Part shown: piece after piece, positions 42,600-53,575 of the stretch | Layout: every line of letters starts with the position of its first letter | Position numbering within the stretch: the first letter of the stretch is position 1 | Origin: Typhlomys cinereus | Lineage: Eukaryota > Chordata > Mammalia > Rodentia > Platacanthomyidae | DNA: 64,000 nucleotides | Direction of reading: 5' to 3' | Assembly: GCA_023101885.1 (NCBI GenBank) | Contig: JALPQD010000245.1 | Span: 2,915,376-2,979,375, forward strand | Position numbers and translations under genes: made by a program | The notes under the pieces: generated by a model | Seen by the model: only the letters and a program-made list of their open reading frames with translations | Database searches by the model: none | What the model was told of the DNA's origin: nothing

Positions 42600-42828
42600 G
42601 CAGACTGTGGGAGAGGGAGAAGGGAAGGGAGGGAGGGGGAAGGAAGGAGGGAAGGGAAGGGAGCCAGGCAGGAAAAGGGGGGGGGGGGAAGGTACACACA
42701 AGCAAGCCATAGTGCCAAGTAGAGGTCAAAGGCCATTTCTCTCTTTCTACCATGTGGCTGTCAGGGATTGAGTTCGGGTCTCTAGGTTTACAAGCAGGCA
42801 TGTTACCCACGGAGCTATCTTGCAGGCC
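42600..42828 (-). repeat. B3-type SINE with (GGGA)n tail
   Basis: The minus-strand head GGCCTGCAAGATAGCTCCGT sits at 42828. It is followed by GGGTAACATGCCTGCTTG and a CCACATGGTAGAAAGAGAG body. The plus-strand tail is GGGA-rich and includes an 11 bp G run (about 42679-42689). Confidence 0.75.
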
Positions 42829-43614
42829 TCTCAAAGATCCTTTTTGTGAGAAATAAACAGTAATGAAGATCAATATGGCATTGTGTAAAGGAGAGGTTGG
42901 TGATAAATAGTGGATTTGGATGATATTGGTGGTTCTGATAAGTATTTTAATGAGGTTAAGATTTATAATATTATCCAACAGCATTTCCTGATACATCGAC
43001 TACTATGTGGGAGGAAATGTTGAGACCCAAGATGTTCTGAGTTTTGGGTTTTGAGTGACAGGACCATGAGCCAGACCCTTATCTGAGATTCATCCATCCG
43101 TTCACAAGATGGTGTAGAACCTTCTCCACACACCAGCCTTTGGGTTGGGCTCTGGTTGTTGAGCTGAGAGCTAAACATACAGGGTCCCGATTCCTTGTGC
43201 CAGTTTGTTTTTGCTGAAGCCAGGCCTTCTTCCAGCACGTCGACTGTGTAGCACAGGAAATGTCGGCCAACACAGTGAAGATGGAGAAGCAAAATAAAAA
43301 GGCTGTGGAAATGGAAATGGAGGCGGTGGTGGCCTGAGGTTTGGAACACAGGTTTCACTGTGAGGTGATGTCTGAGCAAAGTCATCGGGGGCTGAAAGAG
43401 CGACATGGGACTAGAGATGTCTCAGTCTAGTGTGATGGACTTGCCTGCCAGACAGAGGGTGGACCCTGCAGCTAAAACCCAAAGAGGGAGACCTCTTGTC
43501 TGGTCATTCAATTGCTCATCTGCAGCCTGTGAAAAGGGGCGTGAACAGCAACCCTGAGGTTTACTCTCTGCCTGAGAAGAGAATAAAGCAAATTTGCTGG
43601 CATTTTCTAATGAG
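42829..43614. other. unassigned sequence
   Basis: No repeat is recognised with confidence. Confidence 0.3.
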
Positions 43615-43745
43615 GAATAAAAGCTTTACTCAGGATTTGAACTAGTGGCTCCAGGGACTGGTAATATCATTAAGTCAGATATAAGTCTCCTTAAGCCAGG
43701 TGCTTAATCCACTAAGTCCACGCTTCCCTTGCTAAGCCACCTCCC
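43615..43745 (-). repeat. tRNA-like SINE fragment, weak
   Basis: The minus strand reads GGAGGTGGCTTAGCAAGGGA, a 'GTGGATTAAGCACCTGGC' block and later a CTAGTTCAAATCC B-box-like word (43637-43649). The spacing between boxes is longer than in a tRNA, as expected for a diverged SINE. Confidence 0.35.
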
Positions 43746-43920
43746 TCTGAGTGCATGTTGAAGAGAGTGATGTGTGTTTGTTCCCAGATGTTTTCTTTAA
43801 GTCGCAGCCCGATAGAAGTCAGACACCACTGAAATCTGCTGTTAAAAACAAAAAACACACATTGTCATTGATTCTGCAAGAACTGGATTATGACAAAAGA
43901 TATGATGGGAGCAATTGTCT
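43746..43920. other. unassigned sequence
   Basis: No feature is recognised. Confidence 0.3.
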
Positions 43921-43943
43921 TGGGTTCAGTTTGGTGGATAATG

Positions 43944-43984
<41 letters not shown>

Positions 43985-44528
43985 TATGCATGCACGCTGG
44001 TGTGTATGTGTGTGTGTGTTTGTAAAAGTGTTTTGTTTGTACGTGTGTGTATGTGTTAGTGTATGTATGTGTGTATATAAATGTATGTGTGTATGTGTAT
44101 GTGTGTGTATGTGTGTTTGTATGCATGCACGCTCGTGTGTATGTGTGTGTGTTTGTATAAGCGTATCTGCATTTGTACATGTGTGTGTATGTGTTTGTGT
44201 GTGTATGTGTGTATATGTATGTATGTGTTTGTGTGTATGTATGGGCTTGTGTGTATGTATGTGTGTGTAAATATATGTGTGTGTGTATGTGTATGTATAA
44301 GTGTGTGTGTGTGGTGTATGGTGTGTGTGTATAAATGTGTGTGCATGTGTATGTGTGTGTATGTAGAAGTGCGTGTTTGTATGCACACAGGCTCGTGTGT
44401 GTGTGTGTTTGTGTGTGTGTGTGTTGTGTGTGTGTATAAATGTGTGTATGTGTATGTGTGTGTATAAGTGCGTGTTTGTATGCACACACGCTTGTGTGTG
44501 TGTGTGTGTGTATAAATGTGTGTGCATG
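43921..44528. repeat. ~600 bp (TG)n/(TATG)n array
   Basis: An interrupted TG dinucleotide array holds a larger repeat in which a GTATGCATGCACGCTCGTGT-like or 'GTATGCACACACGCTTGTGT' word recurs near 43984, 44120, 44380 and 44479. Minus-strand frames up to 279 codons across it are T/H/I repeats. Confidence 0.92.
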
Positions 44529-44529
44529 T

Positions 44530-44696
44530 GTATCAGAGAACACTTTAGTGTGTGCCTGTGGAAGTACAAGGGTAAGAGCGGGAATCCCCCTGGATTGCTC
44601 TGCCTCCTTATTGCTTTGCTCTGGGTTTTCCCGGGCTCCGCCTTCCAGGACCACAAGTGCAGGCTGCTGCCGTATCTGCCCAACCTTCTGACCTGA
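44530..44696 (-). repeat. B2-superfamily SINE, 5'-truncated
   Basis: The body is shared with other copies (CCAGGGGGATTCCCGCTC-like on minus; plus has GGCTCCGCCTTCCAGGACCA). The tail is fused to the TG array. The A/B-box head is missing. Confidence 0.65.
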
Positions 44697-44699
44697 GTG

Positions 44700-44985
44700 C
44701 ACATTTCCTGTGAATCGGATGCTTATGCTTGTGGAGGCTGGAGGTTGATGTCAGGCATCATCTTCCCTTGTTCTCCACCATGTTTTTTTGAGCCGGGTCT
44801 GGGGGTCAGTCTTTGGGGAGACCGGTTGGGGAGCAGCTCCAGGGATCCTTGTGTCTCTGCCTGCCCAGAGATGGGAAGACAGGTGGATGCTGCTGTGCTC
44901 GGCCTTTTCATGTAGGTGCTGGGATGTAAATTGCAAGGCGAGTGCTTAGCGGCCTGAGCCAACTCCCCTGCACCAGGGGAGTATT
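44700..44985 (-). repeat. B3/B4-type composite SINE
   Basis: The minus-strand head near 44985 is followed by 'AGGCCGCTAAGCACTCGCC', TACATCCCAGCACCTACATG, a CATCTCTGGGCAGGCAGAG block and an 'ATCAACCTCCAGCCTCCAC' 3' end. This matches the long B3A layout. Confidence 0.55.
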
Positions 44986-45494
44986 CCAATGTTCATGTGG
45001 TGATTATCACGATGACTTTCACTGGATACAGACTGGAAAAAACAGAAGAATCCAGAGCACACCATTAGTCAACCAGCAATACAAACACTGCTTTCTGTTA
45101 AAATTCCAGGCATACACATGCACAGAAAAATCATAAAATATATTTGACTCATATGTGGTAGGTATATGTTTGCTTAGAAGCATAGAGAAGGGTCACTAAT
45201 GCTAGACACTTTCAGGGAAAACTGTAATTAACATATGTAAATGAAGCGACAATAAGAATATATATGCCAAATGGCCAAGTTTTACTGTCATTTATGCATA
45301 GTGAGAGCTTCATGCTTGTTGGTGAATGCTTTGCTTAAGGACCGGGCTGTGGGATTCTTCATACTTTTCAGCACCTGCTAACCATGCCACTTTGAGCTAC
45401 CCCAAACACTTTTTCTCTTCTTCTATTATGTGGAAGAGAACATTTCTCTCCTTGAGTTTAGTTGCATAGATTCAATGAGAGGGTATCTTGAGAG
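44986..45494. other. unassigned sequence
   Basis: No repeat or exon is recognised. Confidence 0.35.
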
Positions 45495-45690
45495 TTGAGG
45501 CTGCAGCTAAGTTGTTAGAATACTAGCTACTGTGCATGAGACCTTGGATTTGATCCCCAACACTGCATAAAGAGAACTTGGGGTGCATGCCAGTAATCTC
45601 AGCACTTGGGAGACAGAAGCAAAAGGACCAGAGGTTCAACATCATCCTCAGCTACATAGTGAGTTTGAGGCCAGCCTGGGCCATATGATA
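45495..45690 (+). repeat. B4-type SINE (ID + B1)
   Basis: The left arm has GAGGCTGCAGCTAAGTTG and CCTTGGATTTGATCCCCAAC (B-box). The right arm has CAGTAATCTCAGCACTTGGG, ATCATCCTCAGCTACATAGT and GAGTTTGAGGCCAGCCTGGG, the canonical B1 end. Confidence 0.85.
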
Positions 45691-46080
45691 GCATATGCTT
45701 AGTATAAATGCTTAGTATAAAATCTGTCCAAGGAAAGGTATTTGATGAATGGCAAATGTTGCTATTGTCATTAAAATTCATGTCAATTATTACATTGTGT
45801 GTGTGGATTCATACCATTTTTCCATCTTTTATGATATTCTGACTCTTTCTGGATGGGTAGATACTGTCCCTTCTGGGTCTATCCAATTCTCAAATATGGC
45901 ATTCGTCTCAGTGAGGAATATATCTTCGTTATGCAAATTAACCAGTCAGAGGCAGAGCACCTCTATCTGAGCTGTGCACTCTGGGAAGCAATATTCTCTA
46001 GCCTTAATCACCCAAGTTCAGTAACAGCAAGCAATCAGGGGCCAACCTTGAAGGCCAAATGCCACCTTGCTCCTTAGATA
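45691..46080. other. unassigned sequence
   Basis: A small duplicate GCTTAGTATAAA(A/T) occurs at about 45697-45721. Nothing else is seen. Confidence 0.3.
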
Positions 46081-46396
46081 TGTAGGTGTCGACTTGAACA
46101 ACTACAGCCCTTGAGCTAGCCTGCAGGAGATTGTCTTGGGGAGGTGGATAGTATGAGGGTGCTGGTTCAGTTCTTTGACATTCCTCAGCATTCTTTGATC
46201 ATCTGGCTGTCTGGAAACTGGAAGTTGCCTCTCTCTCAGCAACCCCTGTGGATATGGTGTGGCTTTTGGTATTGGTGTGAATTCTCCTGCCAAGATGGAG
46301 TAACAACTGTAACTGAACAATCATCAGCCAGAGTAAAACCCTCTTGTTCCCGTAAGCGTTTTTGACATGAATTTATTGGCAACATGCAGACGAACT
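46081..46396 (+). mobile_element. LTR of the TGTCAACTTGAC family, internally deleted
   Basis: It starts TGTAGGTGTCGACTTGAAC. It has a CTGCAGGAGATTGTCTTGGG block, CCTGTGGATATGGTGTGGC, CTCCTGCCAAGATGGAGTAA, AGTAAAACCC in place of AATAAA, and TTATTGGCAACATGCAGACG, which matches the end of the copy at 62.53 kb. It is about 100 bp shorter than that copy. Confidence 0.7.
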
Positions 46397-46680
46397 CTGA
46401 GAATGACATTGGGAACCGTTGATTCGCAGTGCATCCTGCTTCCTGTTGGCCTTTGCTGTGGAGACTCTGGCTGGAAGCTGCCCCACCCCATCCTATCACA
46501 CCCTGTATCCTTCTCCTGGACTCTACATGGTTCTGTCTCCTGTGGATATGGGCAGGCTGACATCTCCGAGTATCTCCTGGGTCTCCTCCTGTGCTCTCAG
46601 CAGACTAACCATCACATAAAAGAATACAAAACAATCGTTTGTGAACATCTTTGGGAAACATTTGTGCTTTGTGGAAAGTT
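46397..46680. other. unassigned sequence
   Basis: No feature is recognised. Confidence 0.3.
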
Positions 46681-46920
46681 GTTCAGTACCTAGAGTCCTC
46701 CCCTTGGGTTATCTGATTTTGATTTGATGCGAACGAGTCTCCAATTGTGTGAATTATAGATAATTCTGAGGAGGAATGCAAAATGATGTTCATAGCGAGA
46801 CATGCAAATGGACTCTGCTCCCTTTTCTCCAACAAAAGCTGCCCATTTGCATATCATTTCAATATTTTCCTCCATGTAGATAACTGTGGTTCTGCCTCGC
46901 ATCAGGTTCTAACATGAGCC
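46681..46920. other. unique element with paired octamer motifs, candidate enhancer
   Basis: ATGCAAAT (46802-46809) and ATTTGCAT (46845-46852) are POU octamers in opposite orientation inside a 10 bp inverted repeat (46802-46811 and 46843-46852). Nearby AATTATAGATAATTC resembles homeodomain sites. No repeat is recognised. Confidence 0.35.
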
Positions 46921-47681
46921 AGGCTTGCTCGTTCAACCATTGGATATTAGATCAAGTCTTTAACAAGGGTTAATTTTATGAGATTCATGATTTTACCTGT
47001 GTTTTGGAAATTTGATTTGAATGGTAGAGAAATCGTTCAAAGAATGGTCAATGAGAAAAGGGAAGTTAAGAGACGCGACTGAGATGTAGATGCGCTTGAA
47101 GGTAGGAAATGAAGTCATGGTAATGGCTGTGGATATGGCAGGTTCTGGGATAAATGGAAATGCAAGGGGGGGGGTAAGCAGCCCCTTGGTCCTGGTGTGA
47201 ACAGAGCTGTGTAGCTGTGAGGTCACAGGGTGGGTGAGATTACTGCATTCTCTTTATCATCTCCTTACTTTGTGGAAATGACACGCAGATCCATCCAAAG
47301 ATAGCAAGCCAAGGGGATCTTCCCAGTCAGCTACAGCCAAAGAGTCATCCTTCAATTGCTTGTGTTTTTCAGGAGCCCAAAGGGAGGGAGGGAACAGGAA
47401 GTGAAGGGAAATCGATGGGGGGCACAATGGAAGGGGTCTGCAGCAGCCTGGTCTAGGCAACATTGGAGATGGTGCCTGTGGTGATCGGCATTGTGGCAGT
47501 GTTCATAAGCTGTGGGCAGGGGCATCTTTAGTTATTAATCCATCCTGGCCATTTTGAGCTAATGGCTTACACCCAGGGCTGCGGTCTGTCTTTTTGTGCT
47601 GGTTGTAGATAAGGGTTTTGCTTTGATTTAGAGCCAGGTAATTGTCCATTTGAAAATGATCATTATTTGTTTATTGAACAG
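46921..47681. other. unassigned sequence
   Basis: No repeat is recognised. Confidence 0.3.
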
Positions 47682-47760
47682 CGCTTGGGCTGCTTGGGGT
47701 AAGACCCAGGGTCTGGTGCATGCTGGGCAAAGGCATGATCACTGAACCACAGCCCAGACC
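47682..47760 (-). repeat. ID-like SINE head
   Basis: The minus strand reads GGGTCTGGGCTGTGGTTCAG, a 'TGCCTTTGCCCAGCATGCAC' segment and CCAGACCCTGGGTCTTACCC, with A-box and B-box positions typical of ID. Confidence 0.6.
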
Positions 47761-47950
47761 CTCTTTTGAAATTCTGTTTTGAATATTGAAGTTCTTAACT
47801 GCAGAGAACCAAGCCACTGGATGTCAGGTGACAGATCCCTATGCAGAGTGAAATTCCTCCTCTTACAAGAACCCGGAGTGTGAGCAGCATTCACTGTGCC
47901 AGGAGCAGGAATGTTTGCCTGTGTACTGCAGAGGCTGGTGGTAACGAAGG
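47761..47950. other. unassigned sequence
   Basis: No feature is recognised. Confidence 0.3.
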
Positions 47951-48021
47951 CTGCCGGGCTGTAGGTCAGAGGCAGATGCTTGCTTGGTACGCACGAGGTC
48001 CTGGATTTGATCCCAGCGCAA
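47951..48021 (+). repeat. ID-like SINE head feeding a purine tail
   Basis: GGCTGCCGGGCTGTAGGTCA is followed by TGCTTGCTTGGTACGCACGA and GGTCCTGGATTTGATCCCAG. The A-rich tail has expanded into the following GGAA array. Confidence 0.7.
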
Positions 48022-48378
48022 GAAAAAGGAAGGAAGAAAGGAAGGAAAGAAGGAAGGGAGGGAGTGAAGAGGGCAGGAGGGAGAGAGGAAAGGGAGGAGG
48101 GAGGACAGGAAAGGAGGAAGGAAGAAAAGAAAGGAAGAGAGAAGAAGGGAAGGAGGAAAAAAGGAGGGAGGGGGAAGAAAAGAAAGGAAGAGAGGAAGGG
48201 AAGGAGGAAAAAAGGAGGAAGGGAGGAAGGGAAGAAGGAAGGAAGGAATAAAGGAAGGAAAGAAAGAAGAAAGGAGGGAAGGAAGGAAGGAAGGAAGAAG
48301 GAAGGAAGGAAGGAAGGAAGGAAGGAAGGAAGGAAGGAAGGAAGAAAGGAAGGAAAGGAAGGAAGGAAGGAAGCAAGT
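48022..48378. repeat. (GGAA)n/(GGGA)n polypurine array, ~355 bp
   Basis: An almost pure purine strand grows out of the A-rich tail of the upstream SINE. The most regular part is (GGAA)n at 48283-48378. Frames are E/R/K/G or F/L/S/P repeats. GGAA arrays are known ETS-factor binding platforms in other genomes. Confidence 0.93.
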
Positions 48379-50024
48379 AAAGGCTTTCCTTGAGGACTGT
48401 TTATTGGTCAGAAAAGTGCCCAAAGGAAGGTCTGAGCGTTTTGGCTTTGCCCCAGGCCTGGCCCATGCAGCTGGTGCTTACTCACCTTTGACTGGAGCGA
48501 CTCTCACATGGAGCCCTGATCTCGCTGCTCAACCCAACCAGCGTGACGAGACGACTTTTGAGGACATCTTTTTCCCGAGAGGGTTGAGCTTGCGAGTGAG
48601 GCATGGAAGTTCTCCAGGCGTCAAACCCACTGGGACTTTTCCCTTGAGCAGCATCCATCTTCAGCAGCTCCAACTCATTCCCTACCTGGCTCCAAAGCTT
48701 GCTCCAAATACCCGTTGATGAGTGGAAACAGCAAGACAAATGACATCTAATCAGACTATTGTTCCCATAATTGATCTGATATGTCTGCAGGGACTTCTCC
48801 TAATCTTTGCGAATGCTTTGTCGCAAGCCCCTGCCTGTCTGAATTAAATACAAGAAGTGGAAAGACTACCTCTTGGATAACAATAGATTAAAAATTAGAA
48901 ATGTGATCAAATGCAAACTTCGGCTCTTTTTTAATTTGTTTCTTTGGAGGAAAAAAGATGTGTATCAGAGCACAAACAAATAAAAAACTTGCCTAGGTAA
49001 TTAAATGAATTATGTAAAACTAGCCTATCATTTCAGATTGTGTCTGCTTTATGAACTGTAAACGTGTGTGTTTGCTCAGGACATGTGACCTGAAAAGTTT
49101 AGCTTTTTTGTTTCCAAGTTCCTTAGAGTTCAAATAAGGGTTTGGGTGTACATTCCGACATGAATTTTAGAAGGGAAGCTCTCGGTCAAGCAAGAGCGGG
49201 TCATGATTTTAAAAGCACAGGGGCTCACGTGGCTCAGTGAGGATGTGTCCGTGATCTGTGGAATAACATCTTAAGTGATTAACGTGCCAAGGACCTTTTT
49301 TTTTCTCCATCTTAATTGCCTTTAGTTTTCCCTTCCTGATACTGGAGATCAGGCGGTGGCCAGAGTTACTGTGAGGCAGTAACACGGTAGAGACACAGTG
49401 TCATTAGTGAGCAGATGATGAGGTCCCTGTGGTGACCTTGAACCCAGGGCTCTGTCTATGCATCGATTCTAGCTTTCCATGAAGGAAGAGTGATCGCTAA
49501 GGGGCCACACACGTGATGGGCGCATGCATGCATGCACATATGCAGCTGAGTGGAGCAGAACAAAAGGAGAAAAATAGAGACAGAGAAACCAGAGGGAGAG
49601 AAGGAAGGAGCATCCCGTATCTGAGGGAGGCCGAGGGAAAGCAGGAGAGAAAGGGAGAGGGGAATGGGGTGAGTAAGAATAACCCAGAAGCTCCTCCTAA
49701 TCCCAACCCAGACCAAAGCCCTCTGTCCCTCTGATATGTCTGTAAGGGTTATGCATGGTAACATGCAACAGGTGTGCATAGATTTCTCACCCGGGAACTG
49801 GGGGCCTTTGTATTGCCTAGAGGGGTGTCTGTGGGGATCAGTGGCAGCCCTTCCTCCGTCCCTAGCAGTCCTGTCTTCCTCTTTCTGTTTGGAAGTGAGA
49901 CTAGGGTCACTCACTTTGTACCTTACTCCTGGCTCCTAATAGCTGATGGCAAGTACCCAGTGAGTTTACTTACACAGTCAGTGATCCATGCTACAGGTGT
50001 CTATGTCAGTTACACTTCTTGTTG
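48379..50024. other. unassigned sequence
   Basis: About 1.6 kb, single-copy-looking. A purine-rich patch occurs at 49560-49680. Minus frames up to 152 codons (49456-49914) have no recognisable domain. Confidence 0.35.
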
Positions 50025-50215
50025 CTGTCACAAAATACCTGACAGAAACCGCTTAAAGAAATCCATAAGGGACGATTCACACTGGCTCTTGATTTAAAGA
50101 ATTTTAGTTTATATTTGGCTGGATCCATTGATCTAGGCCCGAGGCGAGGTGGAATATCTTGGTGGTGGAGCTGTATGGAAGAGGGGGCCAGGAGGTGGAG
50201 TTCAGGGTAAGAGAG
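50025..50215 (-). repeat. MaLR-type LTR 3' part
   Basis: The plus strand reads GTTGCTGTCACAAAATACCT, a 'GACAGAAACCGCTTAAAG' block, then GGCTGGATCCATTGATCTAG. This is the reverse of a common rodent LTR 3' end. It runs into the polypurine tract. Confidence 0.6.
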
Positions 50216-50430
50216 GGGAAAAGAAAGGGAAGGAGAAAGGGAGAGAGAGGGAAAAGGTGATGGTGAGGAGAGGGAAAAGAGAGAAAAGGGAGAGAGAAGG
50301 GAGAGAGAGCACAGAGACTGGGAAGAGAAGAAGGGAAGAGGAGAGGAGAAGAAAAGAGAGAGAAGCACAGAGATGGAGAAGAGAAGAAAATAAGGGGCGA
50401 GGAGAGAGGAAAATAGAGGAGAGAAACTGA
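50216..50430. repeat. polypurine tract (GAGA/GGAA)n
   Basis: About 215 bp of nearly pure A/G on the plus strand. Confidence 0.92.
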
Positions 50431-50482
50431 CCAAGAATGGGAACTGGACCTGTATTTTCCCATTGATGATTAAAAAAATGCT

Positions 50483-50822
50483 TGTTGTGGTTTGAATATT
50501 AAAATATCCCCCAAAGACACATGCTTGAACACTCAGTCCTCAGCTGATGGTGTTGTCTGGGCAGGTTGTAGAACCTTTAGGAGGTGGAAATTTGCTGGAG
50601 GAAGTATGTCACTGGGGGGGTGGGTCTTGAGGTTTGATAGACCAGACCCACTCTTCCTGTTCTCTCTGCACTTCCTCTATGGGTAAAAAGAGGGCCAGTC
50701 TCCTATTTCTACCCCTTTCCCTGTCATGATGGACTTTATCCCTTGGGAACCACGAGTAAGTGTAAACCTTATGTTGCTGTGGTCAGAGCATTTATCGTAT
50801 TAAAAGAACAGTAACTAAAACA
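50483..50822 (+). mobile_element. ERVL-MaLR-type solo LTR (340 bp)
   Basis: It runs from TGTTGTGGTTTGAATATT to ...GTAACTAAAACA, so it has TG...CA ends. Inside are GAACCTTTAGGAGGTGG (50571) and GCTGGAGGAAGTATGTCACT. No clear target duplication was found. Confidence 0.8.
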
Positions 50823-51600
50823 ATACCTGATAAGAGCAGTTTCAGGAAGGAAAAGTTTATTATGGCTTAGTGTTCCAGAGGGATGAAGCGCATCACGGTG
50901 GTGAAGGCGGAGCAGCAGGGGCCCGAGGTTCCCACTGCATCTACGGTCAGGAAGCAGAAAAGGATGATTGCCCATGCCAACTCACTTTCTCTTCTTTGTG
51001 CTGTATAGGTCCCCAGCCCAGATACGTGCTTCCCACCCCCTCTAGATAAGTGTTTCCCACTGTAACAGTTACTCTTAACCATTGCTTTGAGAGAGCACTC
51101 AAAGTCAATCAACTTAAGGGAGAAAGGGAGTTTATTCAGCTTATGGTTCCAGAGGGGAGAAACAGTTTTCAAAGTGGAGGCGGCATGGCTGGTTGGCCAA
51201 AGCTGGAGGAGGCTAGGTCACTGCAGACATCTTGGAAGCTGAGAGCTGCAGACTGCTTGCTGCAAATGCAGACTTCTCCTAGAGATAGGGAGGGACTAAT
51301 CCACCTCAAGCCCCACCTCTTGTGACTGCCTTCCGCCAGCAAGGCTTCACCTCTTAAGGTGCCATGACCTTGCCAAACACATGAGACTATGGGGGACACA
51401 TTTCAAACCATGACACCCACCCAGCCCAGATATGTGCTTCCCACTGCTACTTCTGGGTAATTGTTACATTGCTCAATAGAGATTTTGGAGAAACTAAACT
51501 TTGCCAAAGCCTGACCTAGTCTGGATAATCCCTCACTGGTCTACAAAGAGGTTCATCCCCTTGGTGACTCTACACTTTGTCATGTTGATTACTAATGATC
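50823..51600 (-). mobile_element. older minus-strand LTR split by a younger LTR
   Basis: The left part (50823-51060) has TGATAAGAGCAGTTTCAGG, AAAGTTTATTATGGCTTAG and CAGGAAGCAGAAAAGGATG. The right part resumes at 51416. A near-identical 25 bp word (CCAGCCCAGATACGTGCTTC and on) occurs on both sides of the insertion at about 51013 and 51421. It was therefore a tandem repeat of the host LTR before insertion. Confidence 0.55.
51061..51415 (-). mobile_element. ERVL-MaLR-type solo LTR with 5 bp TSD
   Basis: On the minus strand it starts TGTCATGGTTTGAAATGTG and ends ...AAGAGTAACTGTTACA. CCCAC flanks it at 51056-51060 and 51416-51420, a 5 bp target-site duplication as expected for ERVL-class elements. 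Inside are GGCACCTTAAGAGGTGAAGC and GCTGAATAAACTCCC (AATAAA). It is the best-defined member of its family in the window. Confidence 0.9.
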
Positions 51601-53309
51601 ACAGTGTCCCTGGTGAGTTTCTTCTTCCACCCATTGGGTCCCAAGTCTGAAATGCTGAACCTTTCCATTGCTTCATGGTGCTACCGTATTTTCAATACAT
51701 CAATACCTTAATCCATTGATAAGGTAAGATCTCTCATGAACCAGACTCTGAGGTCGATAACACTTGTCAATGGGTAACCAAGTCTTTAGTAGAACACATG
51801 TGTATATCTGAACCACAGAAGCTTCTGGTAAATATTGGACATTACCCAATTCCATCATTACTCGATCAATGCCAAACCATTCATTTTGTCTCCCAAGGGT
51901 CTTGCTGCTGCCATACTCTTGGTGCTATTTTTAAGACCCTCACATGCTGAGCTGCAGCTGTGACTGATAACCTCATCTCATGCAGCTTAATTTATTGAGA
52001 CTTAATGGGATTTTACCTCCTCCTCGGCAATTTTATCAATTCTGTAAGCAGACGCCATGCGGTTTTATTGTGTCCCCCCCCCCCATTTTCTCTGAAACCT
52101 TGCAGGCTGCTCAGCAGACATGAAGGATTCAGTAAATGCCTGTTGATTGACAGCTGATACCATCACAGCTCCGAAGACCAGAAGCAACACATGCAAGTGG
52201 AGTTTGATGCAGCCCCTAAGTCCAACCCCCTGCTGAAACAATTCCTTTGCTGTCTATCTGCAGATAAGAGCTGGTGTGATTGAAGCTCTTTTAAAATGGT
52301 GTAATTTTCATCTTGCCTTTCAAAGTCGTCATGACAAACCCATTTTCTGTGCAGACATCTGTATTCAGGATGCAAGACAAGAAAGGGGGTACAGACAAGT
52401 CAGTTCTCATCTTGTATTTGTCAGCTGTGTGACTCCATGAGGTTGTAAATATCTATAAATTAAAGGTTGGTTCAAAATTCAACACTTGTAAGGAGAAATG
52501 ACCGTCTGGTCTTTTTTCATGTAGGTAATTTTCCTAGGATATTAAACTTGAAACAGTCTCTCCGAAGCTACAGGTATCTGAGCTCTTTGAAAAGAATTGA
52601 TATGAGGGTGTTAGCGAGGGCAGGGCCCGCATTGTGAAACCCGACTCTGTGTAATGAGAAATCGAATTTGAATATTAGAAAAATTAATTCAGCCGTGGCA
52701 GAAAACGGAACTCGTTAGCACTCGGCTGTGCCGCCTCGCAAGGGCCTAGTGATAAGACTTGGTGATGAGAAATAGTCTTGGCCTCCCTCTGGGTGATTCA
52801 TTTGTTGCAAAATAGAGACTTTGGGGGGAGCAAAGCTTGTGTAGGCATCTTAACGCACAGCATATCTGATCTGATCCCGTGGAAGTAAACAGCTGGGGTG
52901 CGTGGGGCTGCTGTTCCAATCAGCTCCGTTTCTGCAGCTCAGCTGCCCACGCCAGACGCTGATTTTGAAACTGATTTTTTAGAGTAAGCATCAACTGGGG
53001 GACAGCCGGGTGTGAGCAGAGGGAGCAGCAGCTGCTTCCCCACAAGGAGAACGGAGAGCATCTCAGCTGGGTTAAGACGTCATAATAAACACGGGGCGAT
53101 TTGAGAAGAAAGGGGAAATCAGAGTTAATGAGCTTGGAATCCTGTGAAGAAAAAAGCAGTAGGTCAGGTGAACAGGAAGTGCCGACTGGCCCCTGCCTCC
53201 ATATCCATCCTCTGATAACGGGCGTTGCCATGGAACCAGGAGATGCCACTGGGTACCTGGTCATGCCAGAGTCACGTGACTCTCATATTTAATGCTTTAT
53301 TTCTCTCCC
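51601..53309. other. unassigned; 52.4-52.8 kb looks like a unique candidate element
   Basis: No repeat is recognised in about 1.7 kb. At 52560-52770 the sequence is single-copy-looking, with several CpGs and GAATTTGAATATTAG and AAAATTAATTCAGCC words. Confidence 0.3.
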
Positions 53310-53575
53310 TGTCTGTCTGTCTCTCTGTGATTGCATGCACCCCAAGCTCCTGCGCAGGGATCAGACATCAACCTGAGGTGTCTTTACCTTTCACCTTGTT
53401 TGAGACACGATCACCTGTCCTTTGCTACTGACTACACCCCACTCGCTGGACCAGCAACTTACAGGGATTCTTCTATCTCTGCCTCCCACCTTGAAAGCCA
53501 TAGGACCTATTAGGGTTATAGCTATGCGCCGATGGGCCTGACTTTGTGTGGGACCTGAATTCAAGTCCTTGCAAA
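53310..53575 (-). repeat. B3A-like SINE
   Basis: The minus strand reads ACTTGAATTCAGGTCCCACA, then CGGCGCATAGCTATAACCC, a CAAGGTGGGAGGCAGAGATA block and TCGTGTCTCAAACAAGGTG. The order matches the long B3A type. It is diverged. Confidence 0.55.

Noticed and set aside
43865..44704. Overlapping 258- and 279-codon minus-strand frames
   Set aside because: They are the CA strand of a TG microsatellite read in two registers (T/H/I repeats).
47863..48423. 186- and 136-codon frames on both strands
   Set aside because: They are produced by the GGAA array and have only F/L/S/P or E/R/K/G content.
49456..49914. 152-codon minus-strand frame
   Set aside because: Part of it is a purine/pyrimidine-rich patch and the rest has no recognisable motif.
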